From IMG/VR virus record IMGVR_UViG_3300024239_000015, positions 62,001 to 126,000 of that record: a DNA stretch of 64,000 nt, one strand, 5' to 3'. Position 1 is the stretch's first letter. Every line of letters starts with the position of its first letter. This document shows positions 7,301-15,019 of the stretch, piece after piece. The notes under the pieces were generated by a model. The model made no database searches and was not told where the DNA came from. It saw nothing but the letters and a program-made list of their open reading frames with translations. The translations under genes were made by a program, and so were the position numbers. This DNA comes from a virus.

Positions 7301-8452
7301 TTACATTTTGTTCAATTGCAATAGCATCCGTTTTTGCTCTTCTGTTAAGTTTGACATCAGCTGGGAAATACTCAGGATCTGTCTAAACTCTGCTTCTGTG
7401 CTGCTTTGTTTAGTGACGTTGATGGAGTGACTACACACCACCGTATTGTCACGAGTATACCCTTTATTGGAGTCTAACCGTTCAATTGACAAGTAGTTCT
7501 CTGGAATACGACGTAAGCGAATGTCCTCTTCTGAAAACTGTGTCACTAAAGGTTGGCGTGTGTAGTAACACACATGACTACGCATCAGTGTGGTAAAGTC
7601 ATCAATCGTTAACGCAAACTCTAACTCACGACGCATCGCGTTACGCGCTTTGTTTAAGTAACGCTGTGCAACCATCATCGAGAACCTGACTTGTTCACTA
7701 CGTTCTTTATTCAACAGGTGTTGGAATTCGAGCTCATCCCGTAACTCATCGGAAAGCACCGTCGTGTCTTCTTCCACCACGTCTTGTTCTTCTACCGCGG
7801 ACGTCTGTTGCTCTTGGGCGATAGAAGGATTCACTTTCACCAACTCTTCTATTTTCTTACTGCCTAGTTTTTCTAACTGTAACGCCAAGCCACTCTTTGG
7901 CGCTTGACCAAACGTAGTTGACTCCCCGTGGAACTTTGTGGTGTCAGCCACTCTGTTTTCCTGCAAAGACGCTTTGTACTCGCTCATGTACCTCGCGATC
8001 AAATGCCATTCTCTGGAAGCCATCCGTTCGATGGGTACTGTATTCCACTTCCACATCACCGTCAAGCGAGTTCCCATTCCAGGCATGTTTTCCTGAGCGT
8101 AGGTTTGTGCTTCCTGGATGTAACTCGGAACCCAATGAATCAGCTGTAAATCAGTCATTGCTTCTTTCAGCTGACGGACGCTGTGGGCTGACATAAAGAA
8201 ATTATCGCTTTGTTTGTCGATAGCGATTTTGATGTGGTCGCGCCCAGCACGGATGAATTGTTCCAAGTCGCGACGTAGAAACGCACCCTCATTCAACGCA
8301 ATGGACGCTTGATGGTAACAGTCTTCTAATTCGACGATGGGTGTGAGTAGCCGCGCGTCTAACGCGCTAGTCATGTATTTCGCAAAGTCTTCTGTAGCAA
8401 ACATTTCGTGACTACGTAGTTCTACCTGAATCTTTTCTGCCAGGGTGGTCAT
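7301..8452 (-). CDS. HNH-fold nuclease-like protein with long N-terminal region, 383 aa
   Basis: The C-terminal part, roughly residues 285-360, looks like an HNH module: HVCYYTRQPL, then SIERLDSNKGYTRDN, TVVCSHSIN and TKQSSTEAEF. This matches the usual Cys - (D/E)R(I/L)D - GYT-x-(D/E)N - N-x-x-K order. The N-terminal about 250 residues are helical and charged, with an acidic patch (EEQDVVEEDTT). It might be a free-standing homing-type or processing nuclease. The usual second Cys of a CxxC pair is not obvious near the first. Confidence 0.7.
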   Translation of the reverse strand: MTTLAEKIQVELRSHEMFATEDFAKYMTSALDARLLTPIVELEDCYHQASIALNEGAFLRRDLEQFIRAGRDHIKIAIDKQSDNFFMSAHSVRQLKEAMTDLQLIHWVPSYIQEAQTYAQENMPGMGTRLTVMWKWNTVPIERMASREWHLIARYMSEYKASLQENRVADTTKFHGESTTFGQAPKSGLALQLEKLGSKKIEELVKVNPSIAQEQQTSAVEEQDVVEEDTTVLSDELRDELEFQHLLNKERSEQVRFSMMVAQRYLNKARNAMRRELEFALTIDDFTTLMRSHVCYYTRQPLVTQFSEEDIRLRRIPENYLSIERLDSNKGYTRDNTVVCSHSINVTKQSSTEAEFRQILSISQLMSNLTEEQKRMLLQLNKM

Positions 8453-8763
8453 TAGAGTACTCCTTGAATTTGTTTATTGATTTCGAACGTATTTGAATCG
8501 ACTGTGTAAGTCGTTTTGGGCTCTGACACCAAAGGCATCCAGTGGGCTGAGAAACTCCCCGTGGTGTAGCTACGCATTCCTCTACTGCCGGGACGATACA
8601 TAACGGTGAGTTTACCAGGACCAAACGAAGTGTGGAGTGGATGTTCTACCACCGTTAAGTGATCGGTTTCTGACGTGAAGGTTTGATCTACAAACACTTC
8701 GACAGTTTGTACGTCACCGTTCTGGCGCTGTGTCAATAAAAAGCTTTTGTAGTTTAATTGCAT
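8452..8763 (-). CDS. Small beta-rich protein, 103 aa
   Basis: ATG 8763 follows AAAGGAATTT, and the TAA overlaps the next start. The stretch GPGKLTVMYRPGS...TTGSF...PLVSEP resembles GEGLVTLLYDHSS...SGSF...PLIDQP in the gene at 9580-9876, so the two look like diverged paralogues on either side of the QueC-like gene. Function unknown. Confidence 0.75.
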   Translation of the reverse strand: MQLNYKSFLLTQRQNGDVQTVEVFVDQTFTSETDHLTVVEHPLHTSFGPGKLTVMYRPGSRGMRSYTTGSFSAHWMPLVSEPKTTYTVDSNTFEINKQIQGVL

Positions 8764-8782
8764 TTTTAAAATTCCTTTCTGG

Positions 8783-9580
8783 TTAACCGTACGTACTGGT
8801 GAGTGCGCAGTACTCGGCTTCTGAACTTATAGATGGGAACGGCGAGCGTATTAACTCACGAGCGTTCGATTCTTCGTATTTTTGTTCAAAATAAGCAGCG
8901 GACAGGTTTGCTTCTTCAGGGCGTTCTAATTGAGCATTCCACGCTTTGAGTCGTTTGATGTTGTGGTTCGTTACTCCCTTCGTGAGAAACGCAGCATCCA
9001 TACGACGACAGGGGGCGCAGTTCCCACAGCGATGGATAGTCTCTCGTTCTATAGGACACTCACACACCCACGTCGTTTCAAAGACGTTGTCTGGTGAGTC
9101 GCGTAAAATTTGTTCTTTGGACAGATAAGCCAAAGGAACTTCTAGAGGAAACTCCTCACCCCAACTCAGCTGCGACATCGCAGACCAAAGCTGTTTGATT
9201 ATAGGAAGTTTTCCTGTTTCTTCCATCAAATACCCGACTACTAACGCACTATGGCGTTCTGGGTTAAACGCCCGTGCGGCTGCAACTGCCCACGTCTGTG
9301 GTTGATTCCAGTGGGGTATTAGGCGGTCACCTTTCTTACAACAATTCCACCAGTCGAGCTCACACTCGTACTCCCGTACCGACCATGGATAGTCCTCTTT
9401 TTGCCTTATTGAAGCTAAGAACTTTTCTCTCACTTCTAACTCTTTCTTTTTCTTTAAGGGATGTACTGCCGTATGAACATACAAGACGTCAAACGGTTCT
9501 TTGTTTGAAACTAACTGACGCAGTATGTGCGTACTATCCATTCCACCACTGTACAAGACTAACTTTCTTTTCTCTGACAT
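8783..9580 (-). CDS. queC: QueC-like 7-cyano-7-deazaguanine synthase, 265 aa
   Basis: The N-terminal PP-loop SGGMDST binds ATP, and a C-terminal zinc site CECP...RCGNCAPC carries the four-cysteine pattern of QueC. QueC converts 7-carboxy-7-deazaguanine to preQ0. In phages this serves queuosine tRNA or, more often, 7-deazaguanine modification of DNA. ATG 9580 shares its A with the upstream TGA and has GGAGACC before it. No QueD, QueE, FolE or DpdA gene is seen here, so the rest of the pathway must lie elsewhere or come from the host. The middle is somewhat diverged, so another PP-loop substrate is possible. Confidence 0.8.
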   Translation of the reverse strand: MSEKRKLVLYSGGMDSTHILRQLVSNKEPFDVLYVHTAVHPLKKKKELEVREKFLASIRQKEDYPWSVREYECELDWWNCCKKGDRLIPHWNQPQTWAVAAARAFNPERHSALVVGYLMEETGKLPIIKQLWSAMSQLSWGEEFPLEVPLAYLSKEQILRDSPDNVFETTWVCECPIERETIHRCGNCAPCRRMDAAFLTKGVTNHNIKRLKAWNAQLERPEEANLSAAYFEQKYEESNARELIRSPFPSISSEAEYCALTSTYG

Positions 9581-9876
9581 CAAGGTCTCCTTTCTATTGC
9601 TATTGCGTTAATTCCCACCCAGTTCCACACGACGCCGGGTTGGTCGATTAAAGGTTTAAAACTTCCAGAGTGTTTTCCGCTCGAGTGGTCGTATAAAAGT
9701 GTCACCAAACCTTCTCCAAGGGCCGTAGCGACGTTTAAATTCTTTACGAGTACCGTATTAGTGTCTAACGATTCAAAACGCTTAGCGACCCGTACAGTGA
9801 GTTGTCTTCCTTTCCCATTGGGGTACCTGACGTCCAGTCGGATACTTTTGAGTTGTAGCGCTTTGAGTAATGCCAT
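9580..9876 (-). CDS. Small beta-rich protein, 98 aa
   Basis: It is coupled to the QueC-like gene by a one-base stop/start overlap. Its sequence pattern resembles the 103-residue protein at 8452-8763. No signal peptide or membrane segment is seen. Function unknown, but its placement suggests it may be co-expressed with the deazaguanine enzyme. Confidence 0.75.
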   Translation of the reverse strand: MALLKALQLKSIRLDVRYPNGKGRQLTVRVAKRFESLDTNTVLVKNLNVATALGEGLVTLLYDHSSGKHSGSFKPLIDQPGVVWNWVGINAIAIERRP

Positions 9877-9881
9877 GTCGC

Positions 9882-10241
9882 TTACTCAAAACGAATCCAG
9901 AAACGAACGATGTGGTACCTGAACAGATAATCGATACGTGTCCATTCTCCCGTATCTCCACGAGTGTCGTACACTCCGATGGGTTTTTGCGTCATCAGAA
10001 ATCCGTGAACGTGACCGACCCACACACGGACGACCCCCTCCAGTAACAAACGCGGTGGGTCGTATTCCGATCCCATAGCTAAGCAGTCTATTTCTGCTTT
10101 TACTTCGCTTACCCCTCTTTCTACCAACGTTACTGTAGCAGTTAACGTTCTTCCAGTGTCAATACCATACTTAAATAGTATCTGTTTTGCTTGATTCACC
10201 AGCTTCGAAAGTCGATGTACCTCAAACCTTTTTCTCAACAT
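9882..10241 (-). CDS. Hypothetical protein, 119 aa
   Basis: ATG 10241 follows AAGGAACACGAC. The N-terminus is basic and helical, and the rest is beta-rich with aromatic residues (VWVGHVHGFLM). It is the first gene after the hairpin at 10272-10292. Not recognised. Confidence 0.75.
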   Translation of the reverse strand: MLRKRFEVHRLSKLVNQAKQILFKYGIDTGRTLTATVTLVERGVSEVKAEIDCLAMGSEYDPPRLLLEGVVRVWVGHVHGFLMTQKPIGVYDTRGDTGEWTRIDYLFRYHIVRFWIRFE

Positions 10242-10271
10242 GTCGTGTTCCTTGTTTGTTGCCGCATAAAG

Positions 10272-10292
10272 CGAGGGAGTGAACCTCCCTCG
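10272..10292 (-). terminator. Hairpin terminator followed by TTTATGC
   Basis: CGAGGGAG pairs with CTCCCTCG around a 5-base loop. On the minus strand it is followed by CTTTATGC (TATGC at 10268-10264). It lies after the membrane protein gene ending at 10297. Confidence 0.75.
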
Positions 10293-10296
10293 TGTT

Positions 10297-10524
10297 TTAA
10301 TGTTTAACTCTGATGTGTCCTACCGTCAATCGTACTATCCACATAACAGGCCAGAGTAATATACACAAACAATACCCCCAACCTGTGTTTAAGTAGTAGT
10401 TGATCGTTCCGTAAGGCACACGACGATCGTACATACACCACCCAAAATACCAGTAGGTGACGAACTGGGATACCGCCACAATACCGTAAAGATAGAAAGC
10501 GAAACCCAACCAAACATCGATCAT
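10297..10524 (-). CDS. Small membrane protein, 75 aa
   Basis: Two hydrophobic segments (about residues 5-28 and 48-66) flank a polar loop with YDRRVPYGT. ATG 10524 follows AAGGGAG. The neighbour at 10573-10800 has the same length, topology and a YDPKVP loop, so the two are probably a duplicated pair. A role in the host inner membrane is likely; a holin-type role is possible but unsupported. Confidence 0.75.
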   Translation of the reverse strand: MIDVWLGFAFYLYGIVAVSQFVTYWYFGWCMYDRRVPYGTINYYLNTGWGYCLCILLWPVMWIVRLTVGHIRVKH

Positions 10525-10572
10525 CAGTAAACTCCCTTGTTAGAGTACATCACGATAATGTATGCCTGAAAC

Positions 10573-10800
10573 CTATTCCGTCTTGTTTCGGTAACGGTCT
10601 AAGTAGACGTCTAACACACCAAAAGAGATTAGTAGTGGCCATCCTAGTACAGCCGCTAAATCTAACCAGAAGTCTTTACGGGTACGTTGTGGAGGGACTT
10701 TAGGATCGTACGTCGCCCACCACACAAACCCAAAAAGTAAAGACCCCATCACCCAGATGAATCCAACCACCAGTAATAAAATCCAAAGTAAAGTGTACAT
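10573..10800 (-). CDS. Small membrane protein, 75 aa, likely paralogue of its neighbour
   Basis: A strong GGAGGTAAG precedes ATG 10800. The N-terminal hydrophobic segment (residues 1-28) and a second one (about 48-68) flank a loop with YDPKVPPQR, matching the loop of the gene at 10297-10524. Function unknown. Confidence 0.75.
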   Translation of the reverse strand: MYTLLWILLLVVGFIWVMGSLLFGFVWWATYDPKVPPQRTRKDFWLDLAAVLGWPLLISFGVLDVYLDRYRNKTE

Positions 10801-10818
10801 CTTACCTCCTTGCGGCTA

Positions 10819-11058
10819 TCACATGCTGAACGTAACACCACCGGAGTTTACGAAACATCCCAGCCCATTAGGAACGATCGAGTAGCTACCGTCACCGAAT
10901 TCCACTAAGTAATCCCCGACACGACCTACCCGTACAGGACCATTACCGTTGGACACTCGGACCACCGTAATACCTCCGTCGTCATCGATTTCGCGGACGT
11001 GCTCTCCTTTTCCTGCGTGAAATTTGTCAAAGTCAAACTCCCCAGTACACGGAGACAT
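10819..11058 (-). CDS. Small glycine-rich acidic protein, 79 aa as read; start probably frameshifted
   Basis: As read the gene starts at ATG 11058 with a poor ribosome binding site. A perfect site (GGAGCTGGT) precedes ATG 11105 right after the thymidylate synthase stop, but that ATG is one base out of frame. One extra A in the AAA at 11100-11102 would join them into a 95-residue protein starting MKSIQNQSDCCCGENTMSP. The C-terminal half (GDYLVEFGDGSYSIVP) looks like a compact beta domain. Function unknown. Confidence 0.65.
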   Translation of the reverse strand: MSPCTGEFDFDKFHAGKGEHVREIDDDGGITVVRVSNGNGPVRVGRVGDYLVEFGDGSYSIVPNGLGCFVNSGGVTFSM

Positions 11059-11114
11059 AGTATTTTCACCGCAGCAACAATCGGATTGGTTCTGAATACT
11101 TTCATACCAGCTCC

Positions 11115-12008
11115 TTAACTCGCCATCGGAAACACAACCGCAGGATGTGACGTGTAGTCCAGTAACTTAAAGTCATCGGGAGTCACCCAGTTCACGACGT
11201 CGTCCCACGTACGAATCTCCGGGTTAATCCACAGCTTCGGTGGGTTATAAGGCTGACGTTCCAGCATACCCGACTCGTGTAATACATCCAGCTGGTTAGC
11301 GTAAACGTGATAATTCACACTGCGGTGATACACACGTCCCGGTTCGTGGCCAGTGATCTGTGCCATCAGACGTAAGAACATATAACACTGAGGGATGTTT
11401 GACACACAGCCCAATAAGCTGTCGTTGCTCCGTTGTGTGGGGTGTAGGTGCAACACACCTTGCTCCAAACTGAATTGGAAACCATGCATACAAGGACGCA
11501 ACGCACCTAATTCAAATAAGCCCGGATTCCAATAGGTGACTATAAGTCCCCGATCGTCGATTCCCTTCTTCAAGTTGTCGTACACACGACGGAATAAGTC
11601 GATCGTCGTACCGTCGTGCTTAGGCCAGTTGGCCGCTACCGCACCGTACACCAAACCGATGTCGTCTTCACCTTTACGGTTCGGGTTGGCTAACCACGCT
11701 TTGGTTTCATTGGCGTTAGCGTCCCAGTTTGGAGTACCTAAAGCACGGAATTGAGCAGCGGAGGTAAACTGTTTGAAGTATCCCAAGAGCTCGGCAAACA
11801 TCCGTTTGATTCCTACTTTACGAATGGTCAGTAAAGGGAAGTCATCTGAAGCAGCGTCGATGTAAAAGTCTTGGTTGATCAGCTGGATACAATCGATGCC
11901 GGTGCGTTCGTTAGGGATACGCACACCGTAGTCTAATACGTCGTGTATCGACTGGATGTATTGCTGTTCAAACGAGATACTAAATGGATTAAGACGAGGA
12001 TTGGACAT
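11115..12008 (-). CDS. thyA: Thymidylate synthase family enzyme, 297 aa
   Basis: The family core is clear: LRPCMHGFQF with the catalytic Cys near residue 174, QRSNDSLLG with the phosphate-binding Arg-Ser and Asp, SNIPQCYMF with the Asn that selects dUMP over dCMP, the His/Tyr pair in NYHVYAN, and a C-terminal FPMAS resembling the usual end. The normally conserved GGD-x-H is replaced by SVNYH. It therefore acts on dUMP, as a thymidylate synthase or possibly a dUMP hydroxymethylase; sequence alone does not separate these. ATG 12008 follows GGAGATCC. Confidence 0.85.
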   Translation of the reverse strand: MSNPRLNPFSISFEQQYIQSIHDVLDYGVRIPNERTGIDCIQLINQDFYIDAASDDFPLLTIRKVGIKRMFAELLGYFKQFTSAAQFRALGTPNWDANANETKAWLANPNRKGEDDIGLVYGAVAANWPKHDGTTIDLFRRVYDNLKKGIDDRGLIVTYWNPGLFELGALRPCMHGFQFSLEQGVLHLHPTQRSNDSLLGCVSNIPQCYMFLRLMAQITGHEPGRVYHRSVNYHVYANQLDVLHESGMLERQPYNPPKLWINPEIRTWDDVVNWVTPDDFKLLDYTSHPAVVFPMAS

Positions 12009-12420
12009 TTGGATCTCCGATAGAAATAACTAAGGTTAAAGATTTTAAAGCTGGATCTTGGTCCGGTCTGTCCGCTAAAGCGTGGTAGTAAAAAGCCAGA
12101 ATTCCGGTTTGTTCGTTAAGCTGACTAACTTCCAGACGCATCAACGCTTCGATGTTTTTACATTGCCCTACAGCACGTAACATCGAAACCCGTTGGTTGC
12201 GCAGAGGGTTCTTCTGAATTAACGTCTGTACGCCTTGTTCTGAGTTTACTTGCCACTCAATCGACTCTACGTAAATTTCATTCACCACACCACACGCAAG
12301 CATTGGGTTGGTTGCCAACGCGATACCCAGGAGGTTGATCTGTTTCTTACCAGAATACCCTTCGAGTTGGATAGTAGTTCTTATGGTACTATCCGTCGTT
12401 TCAGTTTTCACTTTCTGCAT
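11989..12420 (-). CDS. Hypothetical protein, 143 aa
   Basis: ATG 12420 (MQKVKTETTDS) follows GAGGCCAGCCC and overlaps the upstream gene by 20 bases; a longer in-frame start would overlap by 137. The product alternates beta strands and polar loops, with no motif recognised. It overlaps the start of the thymidylate synthase gene and is probably co-translated with it. Confidence 0.7.
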   Translation of the reverse strand: MQKVKTETTDSTIRTTIQLEGYSGKKQINLLGIALATNPMLACGVVNEIYVESIEWQVNSEQGVQTLIQKNPLRNQRVSMLRAVGQCKNIEALMRLEVSQLNEQTGILAFYYHALADRPDQDPALKSLTLVISIGDPNVQSSS

Positions 12421-12934
12421 GGGCTGGCCTCTTAATGCGTTCAAAGAAGACTTCATAACCCGTATTAATGGGGTATTGTTGATACAGACCAGGAAACTCT
12501 TTAGAGTCGATACTGACGAGTATCTCGCCTTCGGCACTTTCTTGGCGGGTAATCACTATTGTTTCGAGACCCGAACACCCAGCACGCTGGAGTGTGAATT
12601 CGAATTCCAACGGTTGTCCGACGATCAACTCGATGTCCCACGTCACCGGTGCTGTTTTCTCAATTCCATGTACGATTAACTTACGTAACCACACCCGACC
12701 TAACGTATCGTTCGTGTATGGTGTTCCGCGAGGATGTAACTCTGGTCTGTTGGTTAACGTCAGTAGTGGAGCCGGTGTACCGAATTTCAAAGGAGCAGTA
12801 TAAAATGGCTTTTCACAGTAACACAGCCCACTGGTTTCAACTAAATACATTTTGTCAACCAGAAAATGTATTTGACTATTCGTACAAACGGCGGGGATGT
12901 ATACGCGCGAATCGCTTACTTCACTAGAGGACAT
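12401..12934 (-). CDS. Hypothetical beta-rich protein, 177 aa
   Basis: ATG 12934 follows AGGAGTTTTT. The product is beta-rich with scattered cysteines (LCYCEKP, RAGCSG) and no membrane segment. It is first in the run leading to thymidylate synthase, just after the terminator at 12957-12980. Not recognised. Confidence 0.75.
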   Translation of the reverse strand: MSSSEVSDSRVYIPAVCTNSQIHFLVDKMYLVETSGLCYCEKPFYTAPLKFGTPAPLLTLTNRPELHPRGTPYTNDTLGRVWLRKLIVHGIEKTAPVTWDIELIVGQPLEFEFTLQRAGCSGLETIVITRQESAEGEILVSIDSKEFPGLYQQYPINTGYEVFFERIKRPAHAESEN

Positions 12935-12956
12935 AAAAACTCCTAAAGCGGACAGA

Positions 12957-12980
12957 AAAGGAAGAGTTCACTCTTCCTTT
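12957..12980 (-). terminator. Intrinsic terminator
   Basis: AAAGGAAGAG pairs with CTCTTCCTTT around a 4-base loop, followed on the minus strand by a T-rich tract (TTTTCTG). It ends the pyrophosphohydrolase-type gene. Confidence 0.8.
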
Positions 12981-12994
12981 AAACCGCGGTTTAA

Positions 12995-14170
12995 TTAATC
13001 GTTAGCTGCTTCCATCGCAGTGTCTGCAGCTAACTCTTCACGTACTTCAGCAAGCTCTTCTTGACGGGCTTGCTCTTTTGCGCGCAGTGAATCGTACAAC
13101 GCATCTAACGGTTCCATCAGGTCAATGTAACCTACCTGGAAAGGTAAACGCAAACGGGTGATCACGTAACCAGACTCATCACTCACTGGACGTACGTCCA
13201 TGTTTACACCAGGCATGCCACTGCGCTGGTCCTGAGTTAAGTCACGCACTAAGTTGATCAACTGTGGAATCTTCGCTGCGTCAGGAGTGAAACTACCGTC
13301 GGCTTCTGCTTTGAAGTACAGTGACTTCAGAATACTGTCTACTGACTCAGGGATTTCAAAACCTAAACGCTCGATCAGGTTTGTTTCTGCGTTAAAGTCA
13401 GCAAACGCATTACCTTCACCGGAGTGAGCCGCTTCGACTTCAGCCATCTTGCTGTTGAACACATCAAACAGTTGGCGTAACGCACCAGCTGCTTGACTGG
13501 TGGCTTCCATCTGTGCGTACTCAGCATCGACTTGAGCAGAAGGACGGAAGGTAGGCTCTTTGAAGTTCACAGACTTCAACCATTTGCCTTCAGCGATCAT
13601 CTCACCGTTGAACAGCTGTTCTTTCGCACTGCGAGTAATCCAGAACGTCTGACCAAACAGTGTCTGTTGAATCTGATACGTTTCAACATTCAATGCTTCG
13701 TATTTCGCTTTGGTCTTTGCTGCGTCTTCTTCGTTACGATCGAACTTCGATACGTTGGATTGACACACTGCAGCTAAGTCTTCGTCTGCGTTCCAGCCTG
13801 CTAAATGCACACCACCGTACACAGTGAATAACACATCAGCGTAACCATCACGGATTTGGAACAGCGCGTGGGAGTATTCGGCATTCAGGTCTGGGTCAAA
13901 CTGGACATCTTCAGCGGACGGAGTAGTACCACTTTCTGGAGTGTGTTTTGCCCACACAGCGGCGATACGTTCTTTTTCTGCGATCACTTTAGGCTGTAAC
14001 TCAGCAGCGATAGCTAACCAATCGACCAGCTCTTTCATTTCAGAGTTGATGATCTTCTGTTGGTTTTGTAACACCTTAAAGTAGTTAGCGTCAGTGTGTG
14101 CTGCAGCAGCCACCTGACGTGCTTTACCAGCGATCGTGTTAATACCAGCAACTTGCATGAAATTTGACAT
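12995..14170 (-). CDS. MazG-like nucleotide pyrophosphohydrolase fused to unknown C-terminal domain, 391 aa
   Basis: The first about 175 residues resemble phage MazG/PRA-PH-type pyrophosphohydrolases: a helical start, then EYSHALFQIRDGYADVLFTV, GG-x-HLAGW and the SN-x-SKF signature. These enzymes hydrolyse (d)NTPs to monophosphates and may shape the nucleotide pool. The remaining about 210 residues are acidic and helical and have no recognised fold. The acidic metal ligands (E, D) in the central helices are present. The length is about twice that of stand-alone MazG-like phage proteins. ATG 14170 has AAGGAAG upstream. Confidence 0.7.
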   Translation of the reverse strand: MSNFMQVAGINTIAGKARQVAAAAHTDANYFKVLQNQQKIINSEMKELVDWLAIAAELQPKVIAEKERIAAVWAKHTPESGTTPSAEDVQFDPDLNAEYSHALFQIRDGYADVLFTVYGGVHLAGWNADEDLAAVCQSNVSKFDRNEEDAAKTKAKYEALNVETYQIQQTLFGQTFWITRSAKEQLFNGEMIAEGKWLKSVNFKEPTFRPSAQVDAEYAQMEATSQAAGALRQLFDVFNSKMAEVEAAHSGEGNAFADFNAETNLIERLGFEIPESVDSILKSLYFKAEADGSFTPDAAKIPQLINLVRDLTQDQRSGMPGVNMDVRPVSDESGYVITRLRLPFQVGYIDLMEPLDALYDSLRAKEQARQEELAEVREELAADTAMEAAND

Positions 14171-14225
14171 GGGTCTTTCTTCCTTTTCTCAGAGTGTGTT
14201 TTAGTAAAGTTTACAAAAAAATAGT

Positions 14226-14256
14226 ACTACGACACTAGATAGACTGGTGTCGTAGT
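14226..14256 (-). terminator. Intrinsic terminator
   Basis: A perfect 10-bp stem (ACTACGACAC / GTGTCGTAGT) with an 11-base loop is followed on the minus strand by ATTTTTTTG. It ends the run at 14265. Confidence 0.9.
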
Positions 14257-14264
14257 TTTTTATT

Positions 14265-14564
14265 TTAACGTAAGTGCTCGGGTACGCTGTCGATTTGACG
14301 GAGTGATTTCTGGTACTGTTGCTCGTGGAAATACTTCAGAGCTTCAGGTGTAGAAAGCCAACTTCCTAGCCCTTTAGTGTGTGTTGGTTGTTTCAGACTC
14401 CAATCGAGGGTTTCTTCGATAACGAAAAGTGGAAGTTCGGGTCTAGTAAACACGATTTTAAAACCGTGTTCTCCAGCTTTTAAAGTTTCTATACGACGGG
14501 GTTCTTCGGGAGGATCGGACATTAGCGCTGTCTTTACACTACGAGCGGTTTGATTCAATTTCAC
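14265..14564 (-). CDS. Hypothetical protein, 99 aa, GTG start
   Basis: GTG 14564 follows AGGGAGACTGAGTA and lies inside the 3' end of the small gene 14539-14685, so translation is probably coupled. The product is charged, with a short helical C-terminus. No family recognised. Confidence 0.7.
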   Translation of the reverse strand: MKLNQTARSVKTALMSDPPEEPRRIETLKAGEHGFKIVFTRPELPLFVIEETLDWSLKQPTHTKGLGSWLSTPEALKYFHEQQYQKSLRQIDSVPEHLR

Positions 14565-14685
14565 TACTCAGTCTCCCTTTATACACCGGTTGTCCCTTAC
14601 GAAACACGGTGACGTTCCACTGCGCTTTAGGTTGTACGGTAGGTTGGCTTAAACGTAATAAATGTTGGTGGAATTTGTTTAACAT
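14539..14685 (-). CDS. Small basic protein, 48 aa
   Basis: ATG 14685 has GAGGG upstream and lies 8 bases after the stop of the preceding gene. The 48 codons begin MLNKFHQHLLRLSQP and are basic throughout. The frame fills an otherwise empty 120-base gap and overlaps the next start, as is typical here. Function unknown. Confidence 0.65.
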   Translation of the reverse strand: MLNKFHQHLLRLSQPTVQPKAQWNVTVFRKGQPVYKGRLSSEIESNRS

Positions 14686-14692
14686 ACGCCCT

Positions 14693-14995
14693 CTATTGTC
14701 CTGCTGATTTTAAAACACACACATGCGCATAGCCTGCTTGCAACAGTCTTGAATGCGTGCTATTTTCGGATTGGTCTTCTACCGTGATCTTACTAAAGCT
14801 AAACGTCTCACACAGCCTTTTAAAGAACTCACACGCAAAGGTAGACGAGAGCCTTTGTTTACTCTTTAAACGCACCACAAGCTCTCCTACGCATGTTTCA
14901 AACGGTGGGAAGTCTACCCCACTCACCGCTTGTTCGACGTGCTCTGTAGACAGTGACTCTGGGAGGTCTCGTAAGTCAATTTTTAACTTTTTCAT
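14693..14995 (-). CDS. Hypothetical protein, 100 aa
   Basis: ATG 14995 (MKKLKIDLRDLPE) follows AAGGATACGGT; an earlier in-frame ATG at 15079 would reach through the hairpin into the next gene. The product is a mixed alpha/beta protein without known motifs. Confidence 0.7.
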   Translation of the reverse strand: MKKLKIDLRDLPESLSTEHVEQAVSGVDFPPFETCVGELVVRLKSKQRLSSTFACEFFKRLCETFSFSKITVEDQSENSTHSRLLQAGYAHVCVLKSAGQ

Positions 14996-15019
14996 ACCGT
15001 ATCCTTCTGTAAGAGGGCA

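Noticed and set aside
11056-11105. Alternative gene beginning MKVFRTNPIVAAVKILC at ATG 11105
   Set aside because: It has a good ribosome site but its continuation is unlike the neighbouring proteins. A one-base shift links the ATG to the better frame at 10819-11058.
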